Origin: Micromonospora sp. WMMD961
Lineage (GTDB): Bacteria > Actinomycetota > Actinomycetes > Mycobacteriales > Micromonosporaceae
Reading direction: 5' to 3'
Length of the DNA: 64,000 bases
NCBI RefSeq assembly: GCF_029626145.1
Contig: NZ_JARUBJ010000002.1
Span: forward strand, 712,501-776,500
Below are positions 48,768-57,692 of this stretch, piece after piece (within the stretch, counting starts at the first letter, position 1; each line of letters begins with the position of its first letter). Position numbers and translations under genes: made by a program. The notes beneath the pieces were generated by a model. It saw nothing but the letters and a program-made list of their open reading frames with translations. It did no database searches and was not told the origin of the DNA.

Positions 48768-48782
48768 CGGACACAGTGTCCG
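48768..48782. promoter_or_regulatory. Probable TetR operator
   Basis: CGGACACAGTGTCCG is a perfect 7-bp inverted repeat around one A. The half-site GTGTCCGAC recurs as a direct repeat at 48799-48807. The site lies between divergent tetR and aldo/keto reductase promoters. Confidence 0.6.
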
Positions 48783-48841
48783 ACATAGTGACCACGGAGT
48801 GTCCGACCTCGGCCTCCGACCCACCACGAGGAGCAACACAG

Positions 48842-49876
48842 GTGAAGTACCGGCTGCTGGGCAACACCGGGGTGTACGTCTCGGAGATCTCACTCGGCGC
48901 GATGACCTTCGGGGGCGGCGGGCACCCGATCTACGGCACCCTCGGTGGGCTGGCGCTGCCCGAGGCGCAGCGGATGGTCGACACGGCGCTGGACGCGGGC
49001 GTCAACTTCGTCGACACCGCCGACGGCTACGGCGACGGCGAGAGCGAGGAACTGCTCGGTCAGGCGCTCGGCAAGCGGCGTCGCGACGTGGTGCTGGCCA
49101 CCAAGGTGCACTCCCGGACCGGCCCCGGCCCGAACGACGTGGGCACCTCCCGGCTGCACATCATGCAGAACCTGGAGGACAGCCTGCGCCGGCTGGGCAC
49201 CGATCACATCGACCTGTACCAGATCCACAACTTCGACCACATCACTCCGATGGAGGAGATGCTGCGGGCGCTGGACGACGCGGTCCGGCAGGGCAAGGTC
49301 CGCTACATCGGCGCGGCCAACTTCGCCGCCTGGCAGATGTCCAAGGCGCTGGGCATCTCCGCCCGGGAGAAGTTGGCCGGCTTCGTCTCGGTGCAGGAGT
49401 ACTACTCCCTGCTGGGCCGGGACGTGGAGCGCGACGTGGTGCCGATGGCGCTCGACGCGAACGTCGGGCTGACCGTGTGGAGTCCGCTCGCCGGTGGTTT
49501 CCTCTCCGGCAAGGTCGGCCGGGACGGCACCGTCGCCGACAGCGGCGCGCGCAGCGCGCAGCCCGGTTACACCAGCTTCACGCCGTTCGACCCGGAGCAC
49601 GCCTTCCGGGTGGTCGACGTGCTCAAGGGCGTCGCCGAGCGGCACGACGTCAGCCCGGCCCGGGTGGCGGTCGCCTGGTTGCTGACCCGGCCCGCCGTGA
49701 CCAGCGTGATCGTCGGCGCGCGCAAGCTGGACCAGTTGGTGGACAACATCGCCGCCTCGGACCTCACCCTGACCGAGCAGGACCTCACCGAGCTGGACGA
49801 GGCCACCAAGCTGCCGGTCGCGTACCCGAACTGGATCCAGGAGGGGTTCTTCGCCGCGATGCGCCACCCGCAGTGA
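48842..49876 (+). CDS. Aldo/keto reductase
   Basis: 344 residues from GTG 48842 with GAGGAG 8-13 nt upstream. The TIM barrel begins KYRLLGNTGVYVSEISLGAM. Catalytic tetrad positions are visible in GVNFVDTADGYGDGESEELL (Asp, Tyr), VVLATKVHSR (Lys) and LYQIHNFDHI (His). The NADPH-binding end is VTSVIVGARKLDQLVDNIAA. It is closest in type to AKR11/YajO-like enzymes that reduce aldehydes. Probably controlled by the divergent TetR. A 10-bp-stem hairpin follows. Confidence 0.9.
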   Translation: MKYRLLGNTGVYVSEISLGAMTFGGGGHPIYGTLGGLALPEAQRMVDTALDAGVNFVDTADGYGDGESEELLGQALGKRRRDVVLATKVHSRTGPGPNDVGTSRLHIMQNLEDSLRRLGTDHIDLYQIHNFDHITPMEEMLRALDDAVRQGKVRYIGAANFAAWQMSKALGISAREKLAGFVSVQEYYSLLGRDVERDVVPMALDANVGLTVWSPLAGGFLSGKVGRDGTVADSGARSAQPGYTSFTPFDPEHAFRVVDVLKGVAERHDVSPARVAVAWLLTRPAVTSVIVGARKLDQLVDNIAASDLTLTEQDLTELDEATKLPVAYPNWIQEGFFAAMRHPQ

Positions 49877-49880
49877 GGCA

Positions 49881-49910
49881 CGGCCCCGGAGTCAGTAGAT
49901 TCCGGGGCCG
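49881..49910. terminator. Bidirectional hairpin between aldo/keto reductase and NUDIX genes
   Basis: CGGCCCCGGA at 49881-49890 pairs with TCCGGGGCCG at 49901-49910, loop 10 nt. It sits exactly between the ends of two convergent genes. Confidence 0.7.
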
Positions 49911-49912
49911 AC

Positions 49913-50404
49913 CTACTTCAGGATCAGCCGGTTCGTCTGCTCGAAGACGTCCAGGTCGGCCAGGGTCTCGATGACCGAGGTGGAGAGCGGGGAGGGGAAC
50001 CGGTCCCGGGGGAAGAAGCCGGCGTCGGTGGTCTCGTCGGTGACTCGGGACAGCTGCCCGTCCCACTCCTCCACCTTGAACGCCGTCGTGAAGACCTGGT
50101 ACGTGTGCCCGTACATGTTGGTGCTGGTCCGGTCCGGCCCGGTGTAGAGGGCGAACGCGCAGACCCGCAACGCGCGCAGCCCGGTCTCCTCGCGGACCTC
50201 GCGGACCGCGCAGTCGGCGATCGACTCGCCCAGCTCCATCGCGCCGGCCGGCATGGCCCACTGGCCGTTGTCGGAACGCTGGATCAGCAGGATGCGTCCG
50301 GCGTTGTCGTTGACCACGGCGCGGGCGCCGACGAACATCAGCGTTCGGTCCCCGGCGATTGCGCGCAACTGCCCTACGTACGAGTCGGCCCAGGAGATGC
50401 TCAC
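49913..50404 (-). CDS. NUDIX hydrolase
   Basis: 163 residues. GTG 50404 is chosen over TTG 50413 because TAAGTT lies 7 nt upstream, fitting a leaderless start. The Nudix box is complete: GAMELGESIADCAVREVREE with TGL (GX5EX7REUXEEXGU). The preceding strand FVGARAVVNDNAGRILLIQR and the AMPAGAM loop are standard. It hydrolyses a nucleoside diphosphate linked to another moiety; substrate unknown. It is divergent from the acyl-CoA ligase, with about 56 bases between starts. Confidence 0.9.
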   Translation of the reverse strand: MSISWADSYVGQLRAIAGDRTLMFVGARAVVNDNAGRILLIQRSDNGQWAMPAGAMELGESIADCAVREVREETGLRALRVCAFALYTGPDRTSTNMYGHTYQVFTTAFKVEEWDGQLSRVTDETTDAGFFPRDRFPSPLSTSVIETLADLDVFEQTNRLILK

Positions 50405-50460
50405 CTGCGACAACTTACGGGGGTTCCCAACGTGTGACCGGCGACACTAGCTTGTTACCC

Positions 50461-52110
50461 ATGCGTAGCACGATGATGGACGCCCCTCTGCAGGTCTCCC
50501 GGATCCTCGACCACGGCGCAGGAGTGCACGGCACGGCCGAGGTGGTGACCTGGACCGGCGCCGAACCCCGCCGGATGACGTACGCCGAGGTGGGCCGCGC
50601 CGCCGCCCGGCTGGCACACGCGCTGCGTGACGAGTGCGGAGTGACCGGTGACGAGCGGGTCGCCACCTTCATGTGGAACAACAACGAGCACCTGGTCGCC
50701 TACTTCGCGGTGCCGAGCATGGGCGCGGTGCTGCACACGCTCAACATCCGGCTCTTCCCCGACCAGGTCGTCTACATCGCCAACCACGCCGAGGACCGGG
50801 TGGTGCTGGTCGACACCACGCTCATCCCGCTGTTGGCCCGGGTGATCGGCGAGCTGACCACGGTGCGGCACGTCGTGGTGGTCGGCGGCGGTGACCCGGC
50901 GCCGCTGGTGGCGGCAGCCGGCGAACGCATCACCGTGCACCACTGGGACACGCTGCTCGCCGACCGGCCCGAGGTGTACGACTGGCCCGAGGTGGACGAG
51001 CGCGACGCCGCCGCGCTCTGCTACACCTCGGGCACCACCGGCAACCCGAAGGGCGTCGCCTACTCGCACCGGTCGATCTACCTGCACTCGTTGCAGGTCT
51101 GCATGCCGGAGGGCTTCGGTCTCGGGCCGACCGACCGGGAGCTGGCCATCGTGCCCATGTTCCACGCCATGTCCTGGGGTCTGCCGTACGCGGCCTTCCT
51201 CTCCGGCGCGTCGCTGATCATGCCGGACCGGTTCCTCCAGGCCGCGCCGATCGCCGAGATGATCGCCGCCGAGCGGCCCACCCTGGCCGGCGCGGTGCCG
51301 ACCATCTGGACGGATCTGCTGGCCTACCTGGACAGCCACGACGTGGACACCTCCTCGCTCACCGAGGTGATCGTCGGCGGCTCGGCCTGTCCGCCGGCGC
51401 TGATGCACGCGTTCGACGAGCGGCACGGGATCGACGTCATCCACGCCTGGGGGATGACCGAGATGTCCCCGCTGGGGTCGGTGTCGCGTCCACCGGCCGG
51501 TGCGACCGGCGAGCAGGCGTGGCGGTACCGCTACACCCAGGGGCGGGTGCCGGCGGGCGTGCAGGCGCGGATCGTCGGCCCGTCCGGCGAGCCGATGCCC
51601 GCCGACGGCAAGGCCGTGGGCGAGCTGGAGGTCCGGGGGCCGTGGGTGACCGCCCGGTACGTCGGTGACGACACCCCGGACGAGGAGAAGTTCCGCGACG
51701 GCTGGCTACGCACCGGCGACGTGGGCACCCTCTCGCCGGACGGGTACATCACGCTGACCGACCGCGCCAAGGACGTGATCAAGTCCGGCGGTGAGTGGAT
51801 CTCGTCGGTGGAGCTGGAGAACGCGCTGATGGCCCACCCGGCGGTGCTGGAGGCGTGCGTGGTGGGTGTGCCGGACGAGCGGTGGGACGAGCGGCCGCTG
51901 GCCACCGTGGTGGTCCGGGAGGGCGCCTCGGTGACCGCCGAGGAGCTGCGGGACTTCCTGGCCGGCTCGGTGGCGCGTTGGCAGTTGCCCGAGCGCTGGG
52001 CGTTCATCGACACGGTGCCGAAGACCAGCGTGGGCAAGTTCGACAAGAAGGTCGTCCGTTCGCGGTACGCCGAGGGTGAGCTGACTGTCCGGGAGCTGAC
52101 AGCCCCGTAA
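50461..52110 (+). CDS. Long-chain acyl-CoA synthetase (AMP-forming)
   Basis: 549 residues from ATG 50461, with TAGCTT 7 nt upstream (leaderless). Adenylate-forming motifs are all present: P-loop CYTSGTTGNPKGVAYSHRSI at about residue 187, VIHAWGMTEMSPLGSVSRP (A5), DGWLRTGDVGTLSPDGYITL (A7), DRAKDVIKSGGEWISSVELE (A8/hinge) and PKTSVGKFDKK (A10, catalytic Lys). It activates a fatty acid with ATP and transfers it to CoA. The sequence type is that of FadD-like medium/long-chain ligases. Confidence 0.92.
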   Translation: MRSTMMDAPLQVSRILDHGAGVHGTAEVVTWTGAEPRRMTYAEVGRAAARLAHALRDECGVTGDERVATFMWNNNEHLVAYFAVPSMGAVLHTLNIRLFPDQVVYIANHAEDRVVLVDTTLIPLLARVIGELTTVRHVVVVGGGDPAPLVAAAGERITVHHWDTLLADRPEVYDWPEVDERDAAALCYTSGTTGNPKGVAYSHRSIYLHSLQVCMPEGFGLGPTDRELAIVPMFHAMSWGLPYAAFLSGASLIMPDRFLQAAPIAEMIAAERPTLAGAVPTIWTDLLAYLDSHDVDTSSLTEVIVGGSACPPALMHAFDERHGIDVIHAWGMTEMSPLGSVSRPPAGATGEQAWRYRYTQGRVPAGVQARIVGPSGEPMPADGKAVGELEVRGPWVTARYVGDDTPDEEKFRDGWLRTGDVGTLSPDGYITLTDRAKDVIKSGGEWISSVELENALMAHPAVLEACVVGVPDERWDERPLATVVVREGASVTAEELRDFLAGSVARWQLPERWAFIDTVPKTSVGKFDKKVVRSRYAEGELTVRELTAP

Positions 52111-52172
52111 CGTTTTCCCCGGCACTGTCGCCTGTTGGGGCAAGGGGCAACTCCTGAAGATCCCTCCCCAGG

Positions 52173-52209
52173 GGGCGGCCCCGGCGTTCGCACCGCGCCG
52201 GGGCCGCCC
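52173..52209 (+). terminator. Strong hairpin after acyl-CoA ligase
   Basis: GGGCGGCCCCGGCG at 52173-52186 pairs perfectly with 52196-52209 (14 bp, 9-nt loop), 62 nt after the ligase stop. It lies between convergent genes and can serve both. Confidence 0.75.
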
Positions 52210-52298
52210 GTTCCACGCGGATGACCCGCACCGTCATTGTTGCGAAACTTCTTCGCTTCTGTCCTGATGACGGGGAAATCGGGTGGTGCGCGACCCCA

Positions 52299-53309
52299 TC
52301 AGGCGTCGCTGGTGGTCACCAGCACCTTGCCCACCGTCGAGTCCTCCACCGCCTGGTGCGCCGCTGCCGTCTCAGCCAGCGGGTAGTAGTGCAGCGGCAG
52401 GCCAGCCTCCGCGCCGACCCGCAGCGCGCCCTGGCTGGCCGCCGCCGCCACGTCCTTGACGCCCTGCGCCTTGGCCGCCTTCGGTTCGGTGTAGACCAGC
52501 ACGAACTGCCAGCGGGCGTTCGGCGCCATCATCGCCCGGATCGGGATGCTCACCTCACCCCCGCCGTTGTCCGCGTACATGCAGACCGCGCCGCCGTGCC
52601 GCAGCACCTGCACGTCCACCGCCGCGTTCTGGGCCGGGGCGACCTCCACGACCGTGTGGACCCCGTCCGGGGCGATCCGGTGGATCTCCTCGACCACGTC
52701 CTGCTCCCGGTAGTCGACCACGTGGGAGGCGCCGGCCGCCGCCGCGAGCTGTGCCTTCTCCGCACTGCTCACCGTCGCGATGACAGTGGCGTCGGCCCAG
52801 CGGGCAAGCTGGATCGCGGCGTTCCCGACCGCCCCCGCCCCGCCCTGCACCAGCACGGTGTGGTCCGCCAGCGCACCCGCGCGCAGCGTGTCCGGCATGA
52901 ACTCGCCGGCGGTCAGGCAGCGATGCGCGGTGAGGAACGGGATGCCCAGGGCAGCCCCCAGCTCGAACGGGGCGTCGCCGAGGCGTACCGCCTGCCGGAC
53001 CGGCACCAGCGTGTACTCCGCCGACGTGCCCCACGGCCGCTGCCAGGCCGCTTCCCAGATCCAGACCCGCTCACCGATCAGGTCGGGGTCGACCCCCGCG
53101 CCGACGGCCTCCACCACCCCCGCGCCGTCCTGCCCGGGAATCTGCCACCGGTCCGGCGTGGAGCTGCGGCGGGACTTCCAGTCCGTCGGATTGACCCCCG
53201 AGACCGCCATCCGCACCAGAACCTCGCCCGCAGCCGGCTCCGGCACCGGCCGGTCGACCAGCTCCAGCACCGAAGGGTCGCCGGTGCGCTCGTACACGAT
53301 GGCCTTCAT
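52299..53309 (-). CDS. Zinc-independent alcohol dehydrogenase / NADPH:quinone reductase-like
   Basis: 336 residues from ATG 53309. The MDR fold begins MKAIVYERTGDPSVLELVDR, with a GroES-like domain (VSGVNPTDWKSR; GQDGAGVVEAVGAGV). The cofactor domain has VLVQGGAGAVGNAAIQLARW (the AxxGxxG-type NADPH motif) and ATVIATVSSAEKAQLAAAAG. Structural-zinc cysteines are absent, as in quinone oxidoreductases. It would reduce a quinone or enone using NADPH. It is followed 28 bases away by the HAD gene on the same strand, but that gene lies upstream in transcription order. Confidence 0.87.
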   Translation of the reverse strand: MKAIVYERTGDPSVLELVDRPVPEPAAGEVLVRMAVSGVNPTDWKSRRSSTPDRWQIPGQDGAGVVEAVGAGVDPDLIGERVWIWEAAWQRPWGTSAEYTLVPVRQAVRLGDAPFELGAALGIPFLTAHRCLTAGEFMPDTLRAGALADHTVLVQGGAGAVGNAAIQLARWADATVIATVSSAEKAQLAAAAGASHVVDYREQDVVEEIHRIAPDGVHTVVEVAPAQNAAVDVQVLRHGGAVCMYADNGGGEVSIPIRAMMAPNARWQFVLVYTEPKAAKAQGVKDVAAAASQGALRVGAEAGLPLHYYPLAETAAAHQAVEDSTVGKVLVTTSDA

Positions 53310-53337
53310 TCGTGGTCTCTACCCCGCCCGGCCCGGG

Positions 53338-53991
53338 TCAACCCAGCTCGTCCACCAGCTCCGGGGTCAGCTCACCGATCGCGCTCAGCGTCACCGTGGC
53401 CAGCCGGGCGGCGTCCGGGTCGAGAGGGTACGAACCGTGTGGCACCGCCACCACCCGCATGCCCGCGGCGGCAGCGGAGCGCACCCCGTTGGACGAGTCC
53501 TCCACGGCCACGCAGCGGGCCGGGTCGACGCCGAGGCGCTCCGCGACGCTCAGGTACACGTCCGGCGCGGGTTTGCCCCGCTCGGTCTGCTCGGTGGAGA
53601 GGGTCGCGCCGAACGCGTCGGTCAGGCCGGTGGCGGCCAGCGCCGCCTCGATCAGCCGGGTCGGTGACGAACTGGCCAACCCCAGTGGCCAACGTCCGGC
53701 GAGCCGGCGGACGACCTGGTCGGCGCCGTCGATGAGGGGTACGTGGTCCCGGTAGCGCCGGGTCATCTCCTCGACGACCTCGGCGGCGACCTGCTCGGCG
53801 GTGCGGCCGACGCCCAACTCGCCGCTGAGATAGTGCGCCCACTCGCCGGTGCTCATTCCCATCAGGCGACGTTGCGTGTCCGGTTGCCAGGTCCCGCCGT
53901 GCGCCGCCACGTACGCCCGGCGGACCTCCTCCCACACCGGCTCGGAATCCACGATCACGCCGTCCAGGTCGAAGACCACCGCATCCGTCAC
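53338..53991 (-). CDS. HAD-family hydrolase (beta-phosphoglucomutase-like)
   Basis: 217 residues from GTG 53991; the same frame is open far upstream but is a shadow there. HAD motifs: AVVFDLDGVIVDSEPVWEEV (nucleophile Asp8, acid Asp10), LGLASSSPTRLIEAALAATG (motif II Ser), RGKPAPDVYLSVAERLGVDP (motif III Lys) and CVAVEDSSNGVRSAAAAGM (motif IV acids). The helical cap fits subfamily IA phosphatases/beta-PGM enzymes acting on sugar phosphates. Confidence 0.9.
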   Translation of the reverse strand: MTDAVVFDLDGVIVDSEPVWEEVRRAYVAAHGGTWQPDTQRRLMGMSTGEWAHYLSGELGVGRTAEQVAAEVVEEMTRRYRDHVPLIDGADQVVRRLAGRWPLGLASSSPTRLIEAALAATGLTDAFGATLSTEQTERGKPAPDVYLSVAERLGVDPARCVAVEDSSNGVRSAAAAGMRVVAVPHGSYPLDPDAARLATVTLSAIGELTPELVDELG

Positions 53992-54023
53992 GGCACCATC
54001 CTGCCCGACCGGTGGGCGCCCGG

Positions 54024-54890
54024 TCAGCCGGGCAGGGCGGGCAGGCCGAGCGGGCTGTCCGCCGGGACCAGCGCGTGGCAGGACCGGGCGATGGGTTCCA
54101 GCAGCTCCCGGAGCCGGTCCCGGTCGTCCGGGGTGAGCGTCTGCCACGGGTGCGCGGCGGCCCGGTCGGTGGCGTCCTCGACGGCCTGGAACTCGGCCCG
54201 GGCGTCCTCCGTGGCCGCGCCGTCCGCCGCCAGCCAGCCCCGCTGCGTCAGCCGCTCGCGGGCGGCCTGCCACTGCTCCTCGGACCAGCCCCGACCCAGC
54301 AGGTACTGCGGCTGCAAGTCGTCCGCCGCCACCCGCCAGGTCAGCGTCTCGACCGGGTCCAGCCCGGCGGCCACCAGCGCCGCCACGTGCCCGTCGCCAC
54401 GGTGCTCGCGCAGCGTCGTGGCGGCCTGCCAGAGCCGGGCCAGCGGGTACTCCCCGACCGGCAGCGCGGCGTTGACCGCGCCGAGCACCCGGCCGGCGGT
54501 CTGCACCGCCGAGGCGGCCCGCTCCAGCAGGTCGGCAGCCTCCGCCAGGTGCGACTCCGGCAGCTCGTAGGTCAGCTCGGCGAGCGCCTGCACCGCGCCG
54601 GTCAGGCGGGCGCGGAGCGCCTCCGGCGGGGTGGCCAACCGCCACACCGCCGGCAGTGCCCGGGCAACCATCGGCGGCGCGAAGTTGAAGAAGGCGGCGA
54701 CCACCGGGGCCGCCTCGGTGGCGCCCAGCGGCGCGGCGCGGCCGGCGAAGTAACCCCGCCAGTAGCCGCGCAGCCCGACCGCCTCGTACGCGGCGCGGGC
54801 CCGGGGATGGAGGTAGGTGACCGCGTGCACCGGCTCGAAGTGCGCCCACATCACGCGGGCCGTCCGTCCAGCCTCGTCCAGCGCCGTCAC
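54024..54890 (-). CDS. SCO6745-family protein
   Basis: 288 residues. GTG 54890 is preferred because GGAGGTGCAT precedes it; GTG 54923 adds 11 residues without a ribosome site. The N-terminal part reads ARVMWAHFEPVHAVTYLHPR, then GLRGYWRGYFAGRAAPLGAT, a pattern found in the actinobacterial SCO6745 helical family. The C-terminal half resembles a winged-helix module (LTQRGWLAADGAATEDARAE). Its function is unknown. It lies just upstream of the HAD gene on the same strand (32-base gap), so they may be co-transcribed. Confidence 0.72.
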   Translation of the reverse strand: MTALDEAGRTARVMWAHFEPVHAVTYLHPRARAAYEAVGLRGYWRGYFAGRAAPLGATEAAPVVAAFFNFAPPMVARALPAVWRLATPPEALRARLTGAVQALAELTYELPESHLAEAADLLERAASAVQTAGRVLGAVNAALPVGEYPLARLWQAATTLREHRGDGHVAALVAAGLDPVETLTWRVAADDLQPQYLLGRGWSEEQWQAARERLTQRGWLAADGAATEDARAEFQAVEDATDRAAAHPWQTLTPDDRDRLRELLEPIARSCHALVPADSPLGLPALPG

Positions 54891-55040
54891 ATGCACCTCC
54901 GCGTCCCGGTTACGGATGCTCACCCCGGGCGGCGAACCGCCCGGGGTGACGCCGAAACTACTGCCGCTGGGTGACGGGCCGGAAGCCCCATGTGAACAAG
55001 CCCATCGCGACCGGTGGACAACCGGGGCGATTCGGTCAGG

Positions 55041-55718
55041 TCACTGGGCGGCGAGGACGTCCACCACGAAGCGCAGCGGACCGGTCGGGCGTCCGCCGGC
55101 GGCGGCCTCGTCGTTGCCGTACGCCAACTCGCCCGGAATGTCGAGCTGCACCCGGCTGCCCACCGTCACGCCGACCAGGCCCTGGTCCCATCCGGGGATG
55201 ACCTGACCGACGCCGATCGGGAAGGTGGCCGGCTGCCCGCTGCTCCAGGAGGAGTCGAACTCCTTGCCGTCCTTGAAGAACACCCCCACGTAGTTGGTGG
55301 TGATGTTCTGGCCCTTCTGCACCGCCGGGCCCGTGCCCTTGATCAGCGGGGTGACCGTCAGCTTCTTGAGGTCACCCGTGCCCGGCGTCACCGTGGGCTT
55401 GCTGCCCAGCGCCGGGTCGGCGCCCTCGGGGAGCTGCGGGGCGGGGGGAGCGCCCGGCGCGTCGGGGGCCGGAGCGGAGGCGGACGGGGTCGCGCCGGCC
55501 TGGTTGGCGGGCTTGTCATCGCTGCGGTTCTGGTCGATCCAGACGAAACCGCCGATCAGCAGCGCCATCACCGCGACGCCGGCCAGGCCGCCCGCCCACG
55601 CGTTGCGCTTCCGCCTCGCGTCGGCTGCCTTCTTCGCTGCCAACTGGGCGGCCAACCGGCGCCCCGACTTGGTCGCCGGGCTCTGGTCTGGGCCCTTCTG
55701 CTGCGTCCGCTCGCTCAC
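55041..55718 (-). CDS. Membrane-anchored FKBP-type peptidyl-prolyl isomerase
   Basis: 225 residues from GTG 55718. A charged cytoplasmic start and a Lys/Ala helix precede one membrane segment (WAGGLAGVAVMALLIGGFVW, residues 41-60), then a Pro/Ala linker. The FKBP domain covers about 125-225: KGQNITTNYVGVFFKDGKEF, DSSWSSGQPATFPIGVGQVI, PGWDQGLVGVTVGSRVQLDI and GPLRFVVDVLAAQ. Aromatic positions of the active pocket (Tyr in TNYVGV, Phe, Trp in PGWDQGL) are kept. It should assist folding of exported proteins. Confidence 0.9.
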   Translation of the reverse strand: MSERTQQKGPDQSPATKSGRRLAAQLAAKKAADARRKRNAWAGGLAGVAVMALLIGGFVWIDQNRSDDKPANQAGATPSASAPAPDAPGAPPAPQLPEGADPALGSKPTVTPGTGDLKKLTVTPLIKGTGPAVQKGQNITTNYVGVFFKDGKEFDSSWSSGQPATFPIGVGQVIPGWDQGLVGVTVGSRVQLDIPGELAYGNDEAAAGGRPTGPLRFVVDVLAAQ

Positions 55719-55864
55719 GTCGTCGACTCCCTGCTGCGAAGGTGTGGCCGGCACCCGGTGCCGGGGGGAAAGCCGACGCACACGGTACCCGCACCGCGGC
55801 CCACCGTGCCCGCCGCGGACGCCTCGGATCGCCCAGCGCGGCAGTTCCGGGAGCTTCCCGGGCG

Positions 55865-56503
55865 TTATTCCGGGACGACCATGAAGTCGGTCACGAACGA
55901 GGTGATCCGTCCGTCGGCGGTACGACCGATCCAGGTGCCGTAGCAGCCGTCGCCCCAACCGGTGGCCACGGTGACGACGTTGGCCCCGCTGGCCTCGTCC
56001 AGAACAGCGGTGATCAGCCCCGGCACCGGGGACGCGGGCAGCTCTGCCGGGATGAAGACCTCCTCGACCCGGTCCTCGTCCCAGCCTTCCAGGGCGGCGA
56101 GCGCCGTCGGATCGGCGAGGGTGCCGGCACCGGCGTCCACCCCGTACCCGAAGTAGTCGTCAGCGCCGAGCGTGGCGACGTCCTGGTCGCCCGCGACGGC
56201 CGGTTCCCAACGTGCGGTCGGCTCGTCGGAGACGACCAGCTCGAACGCGGCCACCCGCCGGTCCACCTCGGCGTCCTCGCGCAACACCACGGCCACCCAG
56301 GCGCGGGCGGGATACCGCCCGGGCGGCACGGTCACCGTGAACGGCTCCGCCTCCGGGCAGACCAGCGGATCACAGCCGACCACCCGGCCGGTCGGCAGCA
56401 CGACGTCACCCGCCGGGTGGACCTCGATCAGGTATCCGCCGTGCTCGTCGGTGAAGCGTGCGCCGGGCGTCAGCAACCGGTCCAGATCAGGGGTGTACGA
56501 CAT
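55865..56503 (-). CDS. DUF4241-type protein
   Basis: 212 residues from ATG 56503, with GGAGGAGCCCCC upstream. It is soluble and beta-rich: GDVVLPTGRVVGCDPLVCPE, PFTVTVPPGRYPARAWVAVV, then DYFGYGVDAGAGTLADPTAL (GVD-x-GxGxxxD) and the end TGWGDGCYGTWIGRTADGRI. This order matches DUF4241, a family seen alone and among polymorphic-toxin immunity-like proteins. No partner is present here, so its function is unknown. Confidence 0.7.
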   Translation of the reverse strand: MSYTPDLDRLLTPGARFTDEHGGYLIEVHPAGDVVLPTGRVVGCDPLVCPEAEPFTVTVPPGRYPARAWVAVVLREDAEVDRRVAAFELVVSDEPTARWEPAVAGDQDVATLGADDYFGYGVDAGAGTLADPTALAALEGWDEDRVEEVFIPAELPASPVPGLITAVLDEASGANVVTVATGWGDGCYGTWIGRTADGRITSFVTDFMVVPE

Positions 56504-56578
56504 GGGGGCTCCTCCGGGTCGCCAGCGGCCGGCGGAGCGTACCCGGTGCGGCGGACACCGCCGCGGCTGACGTCGGCG

Positions 56579-57607
56579 TCAGGCGCTCTTGCGGGGTGCG
56601 GTCTTGCGCGCTGTCGTCTTCTTCGCCGGCTCCGCCTTCTTCGCGGGGGTCTTCTTGGCGGCGGTCTTCTTCGCCGGCTCGGCCGTCTTCTTCTCGGCGG
56701 TCTTCTTCGCCGTGGTCTTCTTCGCCGGTGCCTTGGCGGCCTTCTTCTCGGCCGCCTTCTGGGCGGATCGGGCCGACGAGATGGGCGTCGGCTCACCGCC
56801 ACCGCCGCTGCCACGGGCGGGTTGCTCGCCGCGGGCGGTCTTCGCGCGCTCCACCGACGCCTTGAGCGCGGCCATCAGGTCCACCGCGGCGGCCGGCGCC
56901 TCCTCGACCTCCTCCGGCTGCACGACCTCCCGACCCTCCACCTTGGCGTCGATGACCTCCTGCAACGCCGCCCGGTAGTCGTCGGTGAAGACGTCCGGTT
57001 CGAACTCACCGGTCATCGAGTCGATCAGGGAGCTGGCCATCGCCAGCTCCGGCGGGCGCACCTTGAGGTCCTCGTCGAGAAAACCGAAGTCCGGGGTACG
57101 GATCTCGTCGGGCCAGAGCATCGTGTTGAGCAGCAGCACGCCCTCGCGGACCCGGAGTGTGGCGAGCTGTTCCCGCTGACGTAGCGCCACCTTCACGATG
57201 GCCACCCGCTCCGAGTCGATCAGCGCGTCGCGCAGCAGCACGTACGGCTTGGTCGCCGCGCCCTCCGGTTCGAGGAAGTACGCCTTGTTGTAGAGAATCG
57301 GGTCGACCTGCTCGGCCGGCACGAACTCCAGCACGTCGATCGCACGGGAACTGGTCAGCGGCAGGTCGGCGAAGTCCTCGTCGGTGAGGATCACCATCTC
57401 GCCGCCGCCGATGTCGTAGCCCTTGGCGATGTCGTCGTAGGTGACCTCCTCGCCGCAGACCGAGCAGGTGCGCTTGTAGCGGATCCGGCCGCCGTCCTCG
57501 CGGTGCACCTGGTGGAACCGGATGTCCTTCTCCTCGGTCGCGGAGTAGAGCTTCACCCCGATCGAGACGAGCCCGAACGACACGGCTCCCTTCCAGATGG
57601 CACGCAT
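56579..57607 (-). CDS. ku: Ku protein for non-homologous end joining
   Basis: 342 residues from ATG 57607, with GGGAGCGCAGG upstream. The Ku core starts RAIWKGAVSFGLVSIGVKLY, then YKRTCSVCGEEVTYDDIAKG (a CxxC pair), LPLTSSRAIDVLEFVPAEQV and ELAMASSLIDSMTGEFEPDV. After about residue 255 it carries a long Lys/Ala/Thr-rich tail (AKKTAAKKTPAKKAEPAKKT) that should bind DNA. Ku forms a ring on DNA ends and recruits LigD. The ligase and polymerase genes are divergent, 85 bases away. Confidence 0.95.
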   Translation of the reverse strand: MRAIWKGAVSFGLVSIGVKLYSATEEKDIRFHQVHREDGGRIRYKRTCSVCGEEVTYDDIAKGYDIGGGEMVILTDEDFADLPLTSSRAIDVLEFVPAEQVDPILYNKAYFLEPEGAATKPYVLLRDALIDSERVAIVKVALRQREQLATLRVREGVLLLNTMLWPDEIRTPDFGFLDEDLKVRPPELAMASSLIDSMTGEFEPDVFTDDYRAALQEVIDAKVEGREVVQPEEVEEAPAAAVDLMAALKASVERAKTARGEQPARGSGGGGEPTPISSARSAQKAAEKKAAKAPAKKTTAKKTAEKKTAEPAKKTAAKKTPAKKAEPAKKTTARKTAPRKSA

Positions 57608-57692
57608 CCTGCGCTCCCTTCCCCGGTATCGACCATGCTCGCATCCGAAAGAACCTGACGCGAGGTGTTCGGCCTGCTACTACAGTCGGGTC

